NCBI GenBank assembly: GCA_910577755.1
Contig: CAJTNL010000007.1
Location: 1-64,000 of the forward strand
Length of the DNA stretch: 64,000 nucleotides
Reading direction: 5' to 3'
From: an uncultured Eubacteriales bacterium
GTDB taxonomy: Bacteria; Bacillota; Clostridia; Oscillospirales; Acutalibacteraceae
The notes below the pieces were generated by a model. It made no database searches. It was not told the origin of the DNA and was given only the letters and a program-made list of their open reading frames with translations. Made by a program: the position numbers and the translations under genes. This document shows positions 44,928 to 55,522 of this stretch, piece by piece. The stretch's first letter is position 1. Each line of letters begins with the position of its first letter.

Positions 44928-47336
44928 CTATTTTATAACAATATTTACTAATTTACCAGGTACATAAATCTCTTTAATAATTTGTTCTTCTGCAATCTCA
45001 AGCGCAATTTTTTTATCGGCCTTTGCCGCTGCAATTGCTGCAGATGCTTCAATATCTGCAGCAACTTTTAATCGACTGCGTATTTTTCCGCATATCTGCA
45101 CCACAATTTCAATAGTTTTATCCACACATTTTTCTTCATCATATGTAGGCCACACATGCTGACAAACCATACCTTCACCTAAATTGGAGCGTTCCCACAC
45201 CTCTTCACAGATATGGGGCGCAAATACATTTAATAATATTGTAAATAATGTCAGCTCACCTTTTGTCACAGAACCGCTATCATAAATTTCATTGAGCAAT
45301 GCCATCAGTGTAGCAATGGCTGTATTGAACTTTAATGTTTCAATATCCTCACTAATTTTTTTAATTGCTTTATGAAAAGAGCCTTCAAATTTGATACGTA
45401 GACTATCTTCATTGATCATAATACTTTGTAAATTCCAAAAACGCTCCAAAAAGCGACGTGATCCTTTAATACTCGAAGTGCTCCAAGGAGCTGCCTTTTC
45501 AAAATCACCAATAAACATTTCATAAATACGCATGGTATCTGCACCATACTCTCGAATAATATCATCTGGATTGACAACGTTACCGCGTGACTTACTCATT
45601 TTTTCACCATTTTCCCCTAGAATCATGCCATGGCTGGTACGTTTTGCATAAGGCTCTTTAAATGGAACTATTCCAATGTCATACAAGAATTTATTCCAGA
45701 AACGGCTATAAAGTAAATGCAAAGTAGTATGTTCCATACCACCGTTATACCAATTCACAGACGCCCAATACTGCATAGCTTGCGAACTTGCCAATGCTTC
45801 ACTATTGTGCGGGTCCATATACCGTAAATAGTACCATGATGAGCCTGCCCATTGAGGCATGGTATCAGTTTCTCTTTTTGCTGCATTGCCGCATTTGGGG
45901 CAAGTGGTATTCACCCAATCCTGCATTTTTGCCAACGGAGATTCACCATTATCAGTAGGCTCATAGGAATCAACATCCGGCAATTCCAATGGAAGCTGAT
46001 TCTCTGGTACAGCAACTTGTCCACATTTATCACAATGAATAATTGGAATTGGTTCACCCCAATATCGCTGGCGAGAAAATACCCAATCACGCAATTTAAA
46101 GTTTACTTTCGTATGTCCAATACCCTGTTCTTCTAAGTATGAAATAATTTTTTTCTTTGCTTGTTCTACAGTTAATCCATTTAAAATACCAGAGTTCACC
46201 ATAATTCCCTTTTGCGTTTCGGTATATGCTTCTTTTTTAGGATTTCCACCTTGAACTACTTCAATAATAGGCAACTGAAACTTTTTCGCAAAATCCCAGT
46301 CTCGTGCATCATGTGCAGGAACTGCCATAATAGCACCTGTTCCATAGGAAACCAGAACATAATCAGAAACAAAAATTGGAATCTCTTTACCTGTCAAAGG
46401 ATTGATTCCGCTTACACCTTTAAGTTCAACGCCTGTTTTTTCTTTAACAACTTCCGTACGCTCAAAATCAGATTTCTTGGCCGCTTCCTCTTTATAAGCG
46501 CAAATAACGTCCATATTAGAAAGTTTATCTTTCCATGCTTCAATTAAAGGATGTTCCGGTGACATTACCATATAAGTAGCTCCATACATCGTATCAGGAC
46601 GAGTAGTATAAATTTCTACAATATCCCCCGTAGTAGTCGCAAACTTTACTTGCATACCTGTAGAACGACCAATCCAGTTCTTTTGCTGTGCCTTAACACG
46701 GTCAGGAAAATCCACCAAATCCAAATCATCAATTAAACGTTGTGCATACGCTGTAATTTTGAGCATCCATTGTGATTTGGTTTTACGTACTACTTCACTA
46801 CCGCACCGTTCACAACCACCATTGATAACCTCTTCATTAGCAAGTACACATTTACAAGAGGTACACCAATTAACTGCCATTTCCTTTTTATATGCCAAAC
46901 CATGTTGAAACAATTGCAGAAATATCCACTGAGTCCACTTATAGTATTCTGGATCGGTAGTGTTAATTTCACGCGACCAGTCAAAAGAGATACCCAATGA
47001 AATTAACTGCTTTTTAAATCGAGCAATATTTTGTTCTGTTACAATTTTAGGGTGAATATGATTCTTAATCGCAAAGTTTTCTGTTGGTAAACCAAAAGCG
47101 TCCCAACCAATTGGATAAAGTACATTATAACCTTGCATACGTCGTTTTCTTGCAATAATATCAATTGCGGTATAGGACCGCGGGTGCCCTACATGCAAAC
47201 CTTGTCCTGAAGGATAAGGAAACTCAATCAATGCATAATATTTTTCTTTATCGGATTCGTTGGAAGCATGGAATACACCGGTCTGCTCCCATTTTTTATG
47301 CCACTTTTCTTCTAATATTTTATGTTCGTATTTCAC
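44928..47336 (-). CDS. leuS: Leucyl-tRNA synthetase
   Basis: It charges tRNA-Leu, class I. The HIGH-type motif HVGH is at residues 48-51 ([11 protein letters not shown]) and KMSKS near 577 ([10 protein letters not shown]). The CP1 editing domain with [14 protein letters not shown] and the zinc-binding CGRC-like [22 protein letters not shown] are present. The 802-residue length is normal. It starts at GTG with AGGAGG 7 bases upstream, 11 bases after rsfS. The substrate tRNA-Leu(CAG) gene is also in this window. Confidence 0.96.
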   Translation of the reverse strand: MKYEHKILEEKWHKKWEQTGVFHASNESDKEKYYALIEFPYPSGQGLHVGHPRSYTAIDIIARKRRMQGYNVLYPIGWDAFGLPTENFAIKNHIHPKIVTEQNIARFKKQLISLGISFDWSREINTTDPEYYKWTQWIFLQLFQHGLAYKKEMAVNWCTSCKCVLANEEVINGGCERCGSEVVRKTKSQWMLKITAYAQRLIDDLDLVDFPDRVKAQQKNWIGRSTGMQVKFATTTGDIVEIYTTRPDTMYGATYMVMSPEHPLIEAWKDKLSNMDVICAYKEEAAKKSDFERTEVVKEKTGVELKGVSGINPLTGKEIPIFVSDYVLVSYGTGAIMAVPAHDARDWDFAKKFQLPIIEVVQGGNPKKEAYTETQKGIMVNSGILNGLTVEQAKKKIISYLEEQGIGHTKVNFKLRDWVFSRQRYWGEPIPIIHCDKCGQVAVPENQLPLELPDVDSYEPTDNGESPLAKMQDWVNTTCPKCGNAAKRETDTMPQWAGSSWYYLRYMDPHNSEALASSQAMQYWASVNWYNGGMEHTTLHLLYSRFWNKFLYDIGIVPFKEPYAKRTSHGMILGENGEKMSKSRGNVVNPDDIIREYGADTMRIYEMFIGDFEKAAPWSTSSIKGSRRFLERFWNLQSIMINEDSLRIKFEGSFHKAIKKISEDIETLKFNTAIATLMALLNEIYDSGSVTKGELTLFTILLNVFAPHICEEVWERSNLGEGMVCQHVWPTYDEEKCVDKTIEIVVQICGKIRSRLKVAADIEASAAIAAAKADKKIALEIAEEQIIKEIYVPGKLVNIVIK

Positions 47337-47347
47337 AGAATTTCCTC

Positions 47348-47698
47348 CTAATTTAAAAAGCTCATATCAATATTTTCACCGTCTTGCCATAACCGATCAA
47401 GATCATAAAAATCTCGGGATTCCGGTGTAAAAATATGCACAATAACACTATTATAATCCATCAACACCCATGAATTGGCGCGGTAGCCTTCTAAATGATC
47501 AGGCATTACATCCATCGCTTTTAACCCTACCTCCAATTCATCGGTCAGTGCATTGACATGTGTATTACTAGTACCGGTTGCAAACACAAAATAATCGGTC
47601 AAGGAGGAAATATCTTCTATTTTTACAATTTTAATTTCTGCTGCTTTTTTATTATATAAAAATTTTGCTGCCTGTTTGGCTAATTCTAAAGATGTCAT
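47348..47698 (-). CDS. rsfS: Ribosome silencing factor
   Basis: RsfS (YbeB/YqeL) binds L14 on the large subunit and blocks subunit joining when nutrients run out. The 116-residue product has [23 protein letters not shown] and [21 protein letters not shown], the family core. ATG 47698 follows GGTGAG; an ATG five codons upstream is in frame with a different site. Order yhbY-nadD-yqeK-rsfS-leuS is a conserved Firmicutes cluster. Confidence 0.93.
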   Translation of the reverse strand: MTSLELAKQAAKFLYNKKAAEIKIVKIEDISSLTDYFVFATGTSNTHVNALTDELEVGLKAMDVMPDHLEGYRANSWVLMDYNSVIVHIFTPESRDFYDLDRLWQDGENIDMSFLN

Positions 47699-47801
47699 GT
47701 GCTTTCTCACCATTTCTCCAGCGAATACTATTATACTTACAATCTTCTTTCGCCGGACAGAAAATTGTAACTTGATACCGATTAATTTTCCTGAAATAAA
47801 A

Positions 47802-48371
47802 TTAATCTTTGCATGTTTTAACCGCCCAGTTATATGCTGCAATGCTGTCAGGATGAATTGCCATATGAGATTCGGTTAAACATTGAATCGAAAACACGAG
47901 CCCATCCAGTACCGCCTTATCAAGGCTCTCCCGCGCAGCGTCACGTAAGGCTTCCACCCCTTTATAATCACGGTCCAACGAGATAAAATCGGCCACAAAT
48001 AATACTTTATCCAATTGCGTCATATGTGGCCGTGCCGTTGTATGATAACGTACTGCATTTAGCATTTCCTCATCTTCAATATGCAATACGTTTTTCATAT
48101 ATAAACTACCGCATTTTGCGTGCCACAACTTTGGCGCACTGCGTTCTTCATCAGTCAGTATTATACCAGAATTCTCCATCATTTTCAATTGTTCTTCCTT
48201 CGGTTTCTCTTTCATAATATCGTGTAAAATACCGACGGTCTCCGCTTTTTTCTCATCAACACCAAACCTGCTTGCCAAAGCAACACATTCCTCTGCAACA
48301 TAAACAGAGTGTCGGAATCGTTGATCTGATAAAAATGGACGAATAATCTCTTTGTATTGTTTTGAGTTCAT
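47802..48371 (-). CDS. yqeK: YqeK-type HD phosphohydrolase (Ap4A hydrolase)
   Basis: YqeK proteins cleave diadenosine tetraphosphate symmetrically. The 189-residue product has the HD ligands in FRHSVYVAEE and GILHDIMKEK, then LWHAKCGSLYM and ADFISLDRDYKG. It lies between nadD and rsfS, the standard order. Confidence 0.93.
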   Translation of the reverse strand: MNSKQYKEIIRPFLSDQRFRHSVYVAEECVALASRFGVDEKKAETVGILHDIMKEKPKEEQLKMMENSGIILTDEERSAPKLWHAKCGSLYMKNVLHIEDEEMLNAVRYHTTARPHMTQLDKVLFVADFISLDRDYKGVEALRDAARESLDKAVLDGLVFSIQCLTESHMAIHPDSIAAYNWAVKTCKD

Positions 48372-48376
48372 AAATT

Positions 48377-48976
48377 TTACCTCTTATACAAATGATGTTG
48401 TTCTATATACTCCATAACGGTAGTAGGAACCATATTAGATATATCTTTTCCATTCTTCTGCGCCGTACGCACCATAGTAGAAGATATGGGCAGAAAATCA
48501 ATATTTTCCAATATTGTGACTGCACCTAACTCTTTCAACTTTTTTGCATATCGGCTCATACGTTCCATACCTTCTCCACTGCGCGGTGCGGAACAAATAG
48601 TTGCCAGCTCAAAAATACGCGCAGGGTTTTTCCATGTCAGAAGTGATAAAAACATGTCTTCACCTGTAATAAAATACAAATTATCGTATGGAAACTGCCT
48701 TTTCAAATCTTCTAAAGTTAACACCGTATAACTGGGTGTTTGCCTGCATACTTCCATATTAGAAACTTCATAATTTGTCCCCTGAACCGCCAATTTGCAC
48801 ATATACAAACGATCTTCCGCAGACGCTAAAAAAATATCCTCTTTATGGATGGGTGTCTTTGTAGGAACAAAAATAACCCGATCGAAGTTGATTTTTTGCG
48901 AAAAACAATGCGCAAGATGTAAATGCCCGTTATGAATCGGATTGAATGTCCCACCGAATATCGCAATCTTTTGCAT
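48377..48976 (-). CDS. nadD: Nicotinate-nucleotide adenylyltransferase
   Basis: It makes NaAD from nicotinate mononucleotide and ATP in NAD biosynthesis. The GGTFNPIHNGHLHLA motif at the N-terminus and ISSTMVR near the C-terminus are the nucleotide-binding signatures. The length of 199 residues is typical. It overlaps nothing and lies 5 bases from yqeK. Confidence 0.95.
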   Translation of the reverse strand: MQKIAIFGGTFNPIHNGHLHLAHCFSQKINFDRVIFVPTKTPIHKEDIFLASAEDRLYMCKLAVQGTNYEVSNMEVCRQTPSYTVLTLEDLKRQFPYDNLYFITGEDMFLSLLTWKNPARIFELATICSAPRSGEGMERMSRYAKKLKELGAVTILENIDFLPISSTMVRTAQKNGKDISNMVPTTVMEYIEQHHLYKR

Positions 48977-48999
48977 ATTAGCACATCACAACCATTCTA

Positions 49000-49305
49000 T
49001 CAATTTTTCTTTGACTTTGGTACAACAATTTTGGGATTCTGTTGATTTTTACGATATAAAATAAATTTTGTGCCAATAACTTGTACAACCTCTGATTTAG
49101 TTTGTTCTGCAATTTCCTGTGCAGTATCTCTTGAAGAATGCGGCGCTGTTTCAAGCACTTTTACTTTTATTAACTCTCTTGCTTTCAACGCATCATTTGC
49201 CTGTTTTACAATATGCTCATCAATACCGCCTTTTCCTACCATTAGTATAGTTTCAAGACGATTCGCTAATGCTCGTAAATAAGCGCGTTGTTTACTTGTT
49301 AGCAT
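49000..49305 (-). CDS. yhbY: YhbY-type CRM-domain ribosome assembly RNA-binding protein
   Basis: A single CRM domain of 101 residues. It shows TSKQRAYLRALANRLE, the GxxG-type loop VGKGGI, and LIKVKVLETAPHSSRDTAQEIAEQTKSEVVQVIGTKFILYRK. Such proteins associate with pre-50S ribosomes. It lies in the nadD cluster. Confidence 0.9.
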   Translation of the reverse strand: MLTSKQRAYLRALANRLETILMVGKGGIDEHIVKQANDALKARELIKVKVLETAPHSSRDTAQEIAEQTKSEVVQVIGTKFILYRKNQQNPKIVVPKSKKN

Positions 49306-49316
49306 GGTATGCTCCT

Positions 49317-49898
49317 TTATCTATTATTTAAATGATCTTTTAATTTCTGAGAAAACAGCGCCAACGCTTTTCCTCTATGACTGATCCAGTCTTTTTCTTC
49401 ATCAGTCAGCTGCCCGAAAGACTTTTCTCCTACCAAAAACACAGGATCATAGCCAAAGCCGCCGTCACCTAACTGTGCAAAGGCAATTTCACCCTCACAA
49501 ACACCTTCCGCCGTAATGCAAACTCCATTAGGAAACACACAGCAAATGGCACATACAAAGCGTGCAGTTCGCTGCTCTTTGGGTACAGCTTCCATCTCTT
49601 TCAACAGTTTTTCTATCCGCTGTGCATCGGTAGCATGTTCACCTGCATATCTAGCGGAATATACTCCAGGCGCACCGTCCAAGGCATCTACTATCAAACC
49701 GGAATCATCCGCAATAGCCGGCAGATCGGTTTGATTACACGCCGACCTTGCCTTTAAAAAAGCATTTTGCTCAAAGGTCGTACCGGTTTCGTCTACTTCC
49801 AATAGTTTAGCTGTTACCACTTCCATCCCCAGTGGAATTAAAATTCGTTCCAGCTCCTCTCGTTTTCTTTGATTGTGAGTCGCTATAATAAATTTCAT
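49317..49898 (-). CDS. rdgB: XTP/dITP diphosphatase
   Basis: A house-cleaning enzyme that removes ITP, dITP and XTP from nucleotide pools. Motifs ATHNQRKREEL, DETGTTFEQNAFLKA, ADDSGLIVDALDGAPGVYSARYAG, GGFGYDPVF and SHRGKALALF are present. I chose ATG 49898 (AAGG 10 bases upstream); ATG 49904 is in frame. The start overlaps the ftsY stop region. Confidence 0.94.
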   Translation of the reverse strand: MKFIIATHNQRKREELERILIPLGMEVVTAKLLEVDETGTTFEQNAFLKARSACNQTDLPAIADDSGLIVDALDGAPGVYSARYAGEHATDAQRIEKLLKEMEAVPKEQRTARFVCAICCVFPNGVCITAEGVCEGEIAFAQLGDGGFGYDPVFLVGEKSFGQLTDEEKDWISHRGKALALFSQKLKDHLNNR

Positions 49899-49900
49899 CC

Positions 49901-50893
49901 TCATTCATCCTTAAAATAATTATCAAAATCTTCTAAATCTTTATCCTCATCATATGCTTCCTCTTCTTCATACATATCGTCGTTTCTCTTTTCAAACAAG
50001 GCAGCAGCAAAATCGTGTGCATTAAACGGTTGTAAATCATTAATTTTTTCACCAACTCCAATTAATTTAACAGGAAGATCTAATTCCTGACGAATTGCCA
50101 GTACTACACCTCCCTTTGAAGTTCCGTCTAACTTTGTCAATACAATACCGGAAATACCAGCTGCATTTTTAAATTCTCTTGCTTGACTCACTGCGTTTTG
50201 ACCGGTTGTAGCATCTAGTACCAGCAATACTTCTTTATTGCATTCAGGTAATTCTCTATCTATAATGCGGCTCATTTTAGCTAACTCATCCATTAAATTT
50301 TTCTTATTGTGTAATCTGCCGGCAGTATCACAAATAATCACATCTGCACCGATGGATTTCGCTTTGGCAATCGTATCAAATACAACCGATGCCGGGTCAG
50401 AACCTTCATCTCTCTTTACCATCTCCACTTGAGCACGGTTTGCCCAAACCTCCAACTGCTCTATGGCAGCGGCACGGAAAGTATCTGCCGCACCTAAAAT
50501 AACCTGCTTCCCTTCTTTTTTTAGCTGTAGTGCCATTTTGCCAATAGTCGTTGTTTTTCCAACACCGTTTACACCGATTACCAATATAACGGATGGTTTC
50601 GTCTGTATTTGCAATTCCTCTCCGCCACTCATCATTTCAGCTACAATTTCCTGAATCATACCCATAATTAGCTGTGGATCTGTAACACCCTCATCCTTTA
50701 TACGCTTTCTTAGGGTTTCGCAAATTTTTTCTGCGGTTAACATGCCCACATCACCCATGATAAGCAGCTCTTCAAGCTCTTCAAATAAATTTTCATCAAT
50801 TTTAGTAAAAGTATTTAACATGGAACCGATTGAATTTGATATACTTTCCCTTGTCTTTTTTAATCCTTGTTTAATTTTATTAAAAAAACCCAT
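49901..50893 (-). CDS. ftsY: Signal recognition particle receptor
   Basis: FtsY docks the ribosome-SRP complex at the membrane. The 330-residue product has the NG domain with GVNGVGKTTTIGKMA (P-loop), DTFRAAAIEQLEVW, DTAGRLHNKKNLMDEL, TKLDGTSKGG and GVGEKINDLQPF. The N-terminus is short (about 25 residues before the N domain), as in Firmicutes. The acidic C-terminal tail after LFEKR is an unusual addition of about 30 residues (rich in D, E and Y). It follows smc by 25 bases. Confidence 0.95.
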   Translation of the reverse strand: MGFFNKIKQGLKKTRESISNSIGSMLNTFTKIDENLFEELEELLIMGDVGMLTAEKICETLRKRIKDEGVTDPQLIMGMIQEIVAEMMSGGEELQIQTKPSVILVIGVNGVGKTTTIGKMALQLKKEGKQVILGAADTFRAAAIEQLEVWANRAQVEMVKRDEGSDPASVVFDTIAKAKSIGADVIICDTAGRLHNKKNLMDELAKMSRIIDRELPECNKEVLLVLDATTGQNAVSQAREFKNAAGISGIVLTKLDGTSKGGVVLAIRQELDLPVKLIGVGEKINDLQPFNAHDFAAALFEKRNDDMYEEEEAYDEDKDLEDFDNYFKDE

Positions 50894-50918
50894 AAACTCA
50901 ATTTCCTCTCCATTGTTT

Positions 50919-53900
50919 TTATAAGCCTAATTTTTCCTGAATCTCACTTATGTCAAGCTCCAGTAATTTTGAAACACCTTGTTCCTGCATCGTCACTCCA
51001 TACAAAATATCCGCTTCTTCCATGGTTCCACGACGGTGGGTAATAGTGACAAACTGTGTATTATCATTCATTTTACGCAAATATGATGCAAACCTAGATA
51101 CATTGACATCGTCCAAAGCCGCCTCAATTTCATCCAAAATGCAGAACGGTGGAGGAGTAACTTTCATAATAGCAAAATACAATGCAATGGCAACCAGCGC
51201 TTTTTCACCTCCAGAAAGCAGTTCAATATTGGTCACAATTTTTCCAGGCGGATGCACCATGATACCAATACCGCTTTCTAATACATGTTCTGTATCAGTT
51301 AACTCCAAATTTGCTTTACCTCCACCAAATAAAATATGAAAGGTTTCTTTAAAATTTTGATTGATTTGTTCAAATCGTTTCAAAAATAATGCCTTCATCT
51401 GATGGGTCAAATCATTTATCAAACGTTTCAATTCATTGCGCGATTTTTCTACATCTGCAATTTGTGCTGTTAAAAATTCATAACGTTCGTAAACCTCTTT
51501 ATATTCTTCAATCGCCGTGACATTTACCGCACCAAGGCCTTTAATTTTTGCCTTTAATTCATTTAATCTATGTTGTGCTTTTTGTATATTGTCAATTGTG
51601 ATTGCCAAAGCTTCTGCTTCCCGCCGTGTTAATTCATATTCTTCCCATAATTTTGTAATAATCCCATCATATTCCTTTTTCAGGTTTACCGTACGCTCTT
51701 CTAAACGGGCTAGCTCTTTACCAAGATTTTCACGTTCTGTTGTTTTCTCCCGCTCCTTAGTGCGCAATGCAACAGAATGCTGTTCCTTTTCCATACGTTC
51801 TTGTGTAAGCCTTGCAATACTAGATTTGGCCGTTTGTGCCTTTTCCCGCAAAGACTGCACTTCATTTTTTAATGCTGTAAATTGCTCTTCAATTAAATGA
51901 TTAGCTACCTCTACTGCTTTTCTCTCTCTACTGAGTATTTCAGTTTTTTTATCAAAATCACTCTGATTTTGATGTATATTCTCCAGTTCTTTTTGTAATA
52001 CTTCACGCTCTTTTTGAAGCGATAATTCTGCAAGACGCAATTCCTGTAATTGTTCACTAAAAGTTTGGCTTTTCAGATGTCGAGCTTTTTTGTCCCCAGC
52101 CAATTGTGACATTGTTGTTTGCAGTATTGCAATCTGATCTGTCAACTCTTGCAACTGTATTCTGGCATTTTCTTTGAGTTGTAAATGTGCTTGCAACTGC
52201 TTAAAAACAGTCTCTTTTTCTGTTTTCAATTGCCGTAAAGAGGCTTCTATGACCTTGCGTTCACTTTGCACCCGACTGTATTCCGCTTGTATTTGTATAG
52301 TTTCATCACGTTTTTTATATAAAACAGTCTTAGCTGTTTCAATTGTTTTTTCTGTCTCTGCAACGAGATGCGCCGTTTTATCGTAATCCTGTTGTGCCCG
52401 AAGTATTAATTCTTCTATATTTGTAATTTTTTCTTTACTTTGCGCAATATCAGCACTGCGGCTCAGCAATCCAGCACTGCGACTTTGGGAACCACCTGTT
52501 AAGGAACCGCCGGTATTAACCACTTGTCCATCCAGTGTGACAATGCGAAATTTATAATGATATGCTTTTGCAATATTAGTTGCAGCATCTAAATTTTCTG
52601 TCACTACAATACGTCCAAGCAAGGACTTTAAAATAGAATGATACTGACTATCACATTGACATAAATCCACTGCAATTCCGATAAATCCTTTATAGCTGTC
52701 AAGCTTTTCTTCATTTAGCTGACTGGATTTTATGGTAGTCAGAGGCAAAAAGGTTGCACGTCCTTTATCCTTCTGCTGTAAAAATTGAATCGCTTGTTTT
52801 GCATCCTGCTCGTTATCTACAACAATATGTTGCATGGATGCACCTAATGCAGTTTCAATCGCAACAGTATATGTTTTAGACACCTCAATTAAACGAGATA
52901 CAGGACCATGTACACCTTTTAACCCACCTTTTGCCGCCTGATTCATCACCACTTTAATAGAATGATGAAATCCCTCCAAATTACTTTCTAAATTCTCCAG
53001 AAATTTAAGCCTGCGTACTTGTTCATTCTGCTCTAACATTAATCGGTCAACAACTTGTTTCTCTTGCTCTAATCGGCGGCGACAATCTGCATAGACGTGT
53101 TCATGTTTTTGCATATTCTGTGTTAAAAATGCAAGTTCATCCTGTGAATCTTTTATCATATTGCCATATTCAACTTCTGCTTGCACTAGATTCTCTGCTT
53201 GTTTTTGATAAGACTGCAATTGCCCCTCAAGCGTAATTTTCTGTTCCTCGGCCTGCAAAATAGCAGAATCCGCCATCATTTGCTGTAATTTTATTTGAGA
53301 GCTTTGTTCGGTTAATATATGTAACCGTTGGTTCACTTTCGTCATGCGGTTATCTGATTGATTTAAGTTCTGGTGCAGTTCTTTAATTTTCTCTAAATAT
53401 ATCTGCTGTTCTTGTTGGTTTGCTTTTTGCAGTTCCTCATTTTTTAGAAGTTTTTCATTAATAAAGCGTATCTCCTGTTCCGCAGATCCATAAGAAAGCG
53501 ATGCCAACTCTAATTCTTTTGTAATACGCTCAATACTCTGGTTATTGTGTAGCATGTCATTTTCCAAAACGGAAATATTACCCTCTTTTCTAACAGCTGA
53601 TTCTTCAGCAACAGCATGACTTGTACGCAGTTCATCCATTTGCGCTGTTAAACGATTTACATGGTAAAAGCCCTTTTCAATCTCACCGCTAATTTCCTCT
53701 AACTGTACCGACACCTGTTCTTGATGCTGCTTTGTAATAGCTATCTTTTCTTCCTGCTCGCACAGCACTTTACCAAAATGTTTCAACGTGTTGAGCCAAA
53801 GCCCTATTTCCAGACTACGCTTTTCTTCATAATACTCCAAATAGAGCTTTGCCTTTTCAGACTGTTTACGCAGTGGTTCTATACGGTCCTCCATTTCAGA

Positions 53901-54485
53901 AACAATATCATATAAACGCACCAAATTCTCTTCAGCATGAAATAATTTTCTTTCGGATTCTTCTTTTCGGTAACGATAACGGGAAATACCTGACGCCTCT
54001 TCAAAAATTTCACGCCTATCTTCAGAACGAGCAGAAACAATGCTGTCAATCTTACCTTGTCCAATCACAGAATAACCGTCACGACCAAGTCCTGTGTCCA
54101 TAAATAGCTCGTGCACATCCTTTAACCGCACCGTTGCTTGATTAATTAAATATTCGCTATCTCCAGAACGGTAGTAACGGCGAGTGATGGAAACCAAGTC
54201 GCCGTCAAAAGGCAATTCACGGTTATGATTTTCAATCGTCAAGGTCACTTCAGCATATCCATGCGCCTTACGATTGGATGTACCGCTGAAAATAATATCT
54301 TCCATTTTTGAGCAACGTAAATTCTTAATAGATTGCTCACCCAAAACCCACCGAATTGCATCACTAATATTACTTTTACCGCTTCCGTTAGGACCTACTA
54401 CGGCAATGAACTCATGATTAAAATTCAATTTGGTTTGATCCGGAAACGTCTTGAATCCATGAATCTCTAAACCTTTTAACCGCAA
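50919..54485 (-). CDS. smc: Chromosome partition protein SMC
   Basis: The 1188-residue ATPase condenses and segregates the chromosome with ScpA and ScpB. Walker A GPNGSGKS is at about 32-39, a long coiled coil follows, and the hinge domain lies near 520-640 (GVHGPVSRLIEVSKTYTVAIE). A second coiled coil leads to the C-terminal signature LSGGEKALVAIAL and Walker B FCILDEIEAALDD. The rnc-(radical SAM)-smc-ftsY order is typical of Clostridia. Confidence 0.97.
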   Translation of the reverse strand: MRLKGLEIHGFKTFPDQTKLNFNHEFIAVVGPNGSGKSNISDAIRWVLGEQSIKNLRCSKMEDIIFSGTSNRKAHGYAEVTLTIENHNRELPFDGDLVSITRRYYRSGDSEYLINQATVRLKDVHELFMDTGLGRDGYSVIGQGKIDSIVSARSEDRREIFEEASGISRYRYRKEESERKLFHAEENLVRLYDIVSEMEDRIEPLRKQSEKAKLYLEYYEEKRSLEIGLWLNTLKHFGKVLCEQEEKIAITKQHQEQVSVQLEEISGEIEKGFYHVNRLTAQMDELRTSHAVAEESAVRKEGNISVLENDMLHNNQSIERITKELELASLSYGSAEQEIRFINEKLLKNEELQKANQQEQQIYLEKIKELHQNLNQSDNRMTKVNQRLHILTEQSSQIKLQQMMADSAILQAEEQKITLEGQLQSYQKQAENLVQAEVEYGNMIKDSQDELAFLTQNMQKHEHVYADCRRRLEQEKQVVDRLMLEQNEQVRRLKFLENLESNLEGFHHSIKVVMNQAAKGGLKGVHGPVSRLIEVSKTYTVAIETALGASMQHIVVDNEQDAKQAIQFLQQKDKGRATFLPLTTIKSSQLNEEKLDSYKGFIGIAVDLCQCDSQYHSILKSLLGRIVVTENLDAATNIAKAYHYKFRIVTLDGQVVNTGGSLTGGSQSRSAGLLSRSADIAQSKEKITNIEELILRAQQDYDKTAHLVAETEKTIETAKTVLYKKRDETIQIQAEYSRVQSERKVIEASLRQLKTEKETVFKQLQAHLQLKENARIQLQELTDQIAILQTTMSQLAGDKKARHLKSQTFSEQLQELRLAELSLQKEREVLQKELENIHQNQSDFDKKTEILSRERKAVEVANHLIEEQFTALKNEVQSLREKAQTAKSSIARLTQERMEKEQHSVALRTKEREKTTERENLGKELARLEERTVNLKKEYDGIITKLWEEYELTRREAEALAITIDNIQKAQHRLNELKAKIKGLGAVNVTAIEEYKEVYERYEFLTAQIADVEKSRNELKRLINDLTHQMKALFLKRFEQINQNFKETFHILFGGGKANLELTDTEHVLESGIGIMVHPPGKIVTNIELLSGGEKALVAIALYFAIMKVTPPPFCILDEIEAALDDVNVSRFASYLRKMNDNTQFVTITHRRGTMEEADILYGVTMQEQGVSKLLELDISEIQEKLGL

Positions 54486-54508
54486 ATTTTCACTCCTTTC
54501 CTCTATTC

Positions 54509-55522
54509 TTATTCTTTATCTGCGAATGCAATTTTAAAGCTATTTTTCTCTATAGATTCATCTACTATCACCTGTATATTGTAGCCTTGAGAAGAAAAAA
54601 ACTCTAAATTACTTTTTTTATGTCCTACAATTTTAGAGCGGTCTTTACCATTTATAAATAATAAACATTTTTTGTTTACAGCGTGATTTTTTTGCAGCTC
54701 ATTACAAATGCTATTGCGAAAATTCCGGCTTTCACAGAGTTCTCGCAGCGCAGGATGCCATGGTCCTGACAAACGCTCTTTTTCCAATTCAGGCGTACTA
54801 TGCAGTCCAAGACGAATAACCTGAATTTGCCTGTCTTCAAAAAAATGGAGCAACTCACTGCATAAATCTACCGTTTTCTCCAGCGAGAATGTTTGATAAT
54901 CGCCCCTCTGAAACAACTCTCCTAAATGTGTTTGACTCATAATAACAGTAGGATAAATTCTAACAGTATCAGGTTTACATTCAGCAATTTTTTGTGCAGT
55001 CAACTTTGCCCCCTCGGCTGTATCGGTATATAAACCGGTCATCATTTGTAACCCTAATTCAAAACCTGCTTGTTTAATCAACGCAGAAGCATCTTTCACT
55101 TGCTGTGCCGTATGACCACGCCGATTGGCTTTTAAAACCTCATCTATCATACTTTGAGCACCTAACTCAATAGCAGATACTCCATATGTTTTTAAAATAC
55201 TTAATATTTGTCTATCAATGGCATCCGGTCTGGTGGAAATACGAATCCCTTTTATAACACCTTTTGAAATAAACGGCTGTGCAGCCTTGAGCAGAGAGAT
55301 CATATAATCCCGGTTCAGTGCCGTAAAGCTTCCCCCGAAAAACGCAAGTTCCAACCGCATTTTCCCATAATCCTCATGAGCAACAGCAGTTTTAACAGCA
55401 CATATAACATCCTTTGGAGTGGGCTGCTTCTTGATACCTGTAATATGGGTTTGATTGCAAAAGCTGCATTGATGCAAGCAACCATTATGAGGAACAAAAA
55501 TTGCAATATTTCCGTGTTTAAT
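54509..55522 (-). CDS. Elp3-like radical SAM protein, ATT start
   Basis: A radical S-adenosylmethionine enzyme of the Elp3-related group near rnc and smc in Clostridia. The cluster motif reads CLHQCSFC, and its first cysteine lies before any standard start: the first TTG codes for the Leu of GCLHQC. An in-frame TGA lies five codons from the first usable codon, and the family N-terminus (KHGNIAIFVPHNGC) begins at ATT 55522, which overlaps the rnc stop (TATTAA). Further motifs are AFFGGSFTAL, GIRISTRPDAID, ELGAQSM and GHTAQQVKDA. The C-terminal part differs from the acetyltransferase half of true Elp3. The reaction is unknown. Confidence 0.87.
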   Translation of the reverse strand: MKHGNIAIFVPHNGCLHQCSFCNQTHITGIKKQPTPKDVICAVKTAVAHEDYGKMRLELAFFGGSFTALNRDYMISLLKAAQPFISKGVIKGIRISTRPDAIDRQILSILKTYGVSAIELGAQSMIDEVLKANRRGHTAQQVKDASALIKQAGFELGLQMMTGLYTDTAEGAKLTAQKIAECKPDTVRIYPTVIMSQTHLGELFQRGDYQTFSLEKTVDLCSELLHFFEDRQIQVIRLGLHSTPELEKERLSGPWHPALRELCESRNFRNSICNELQKNHAVNKKCLLFINGKDRSKIVGHKKSNLEFFSSQGYNIQVIVDESIEKNSFKIAFADKE

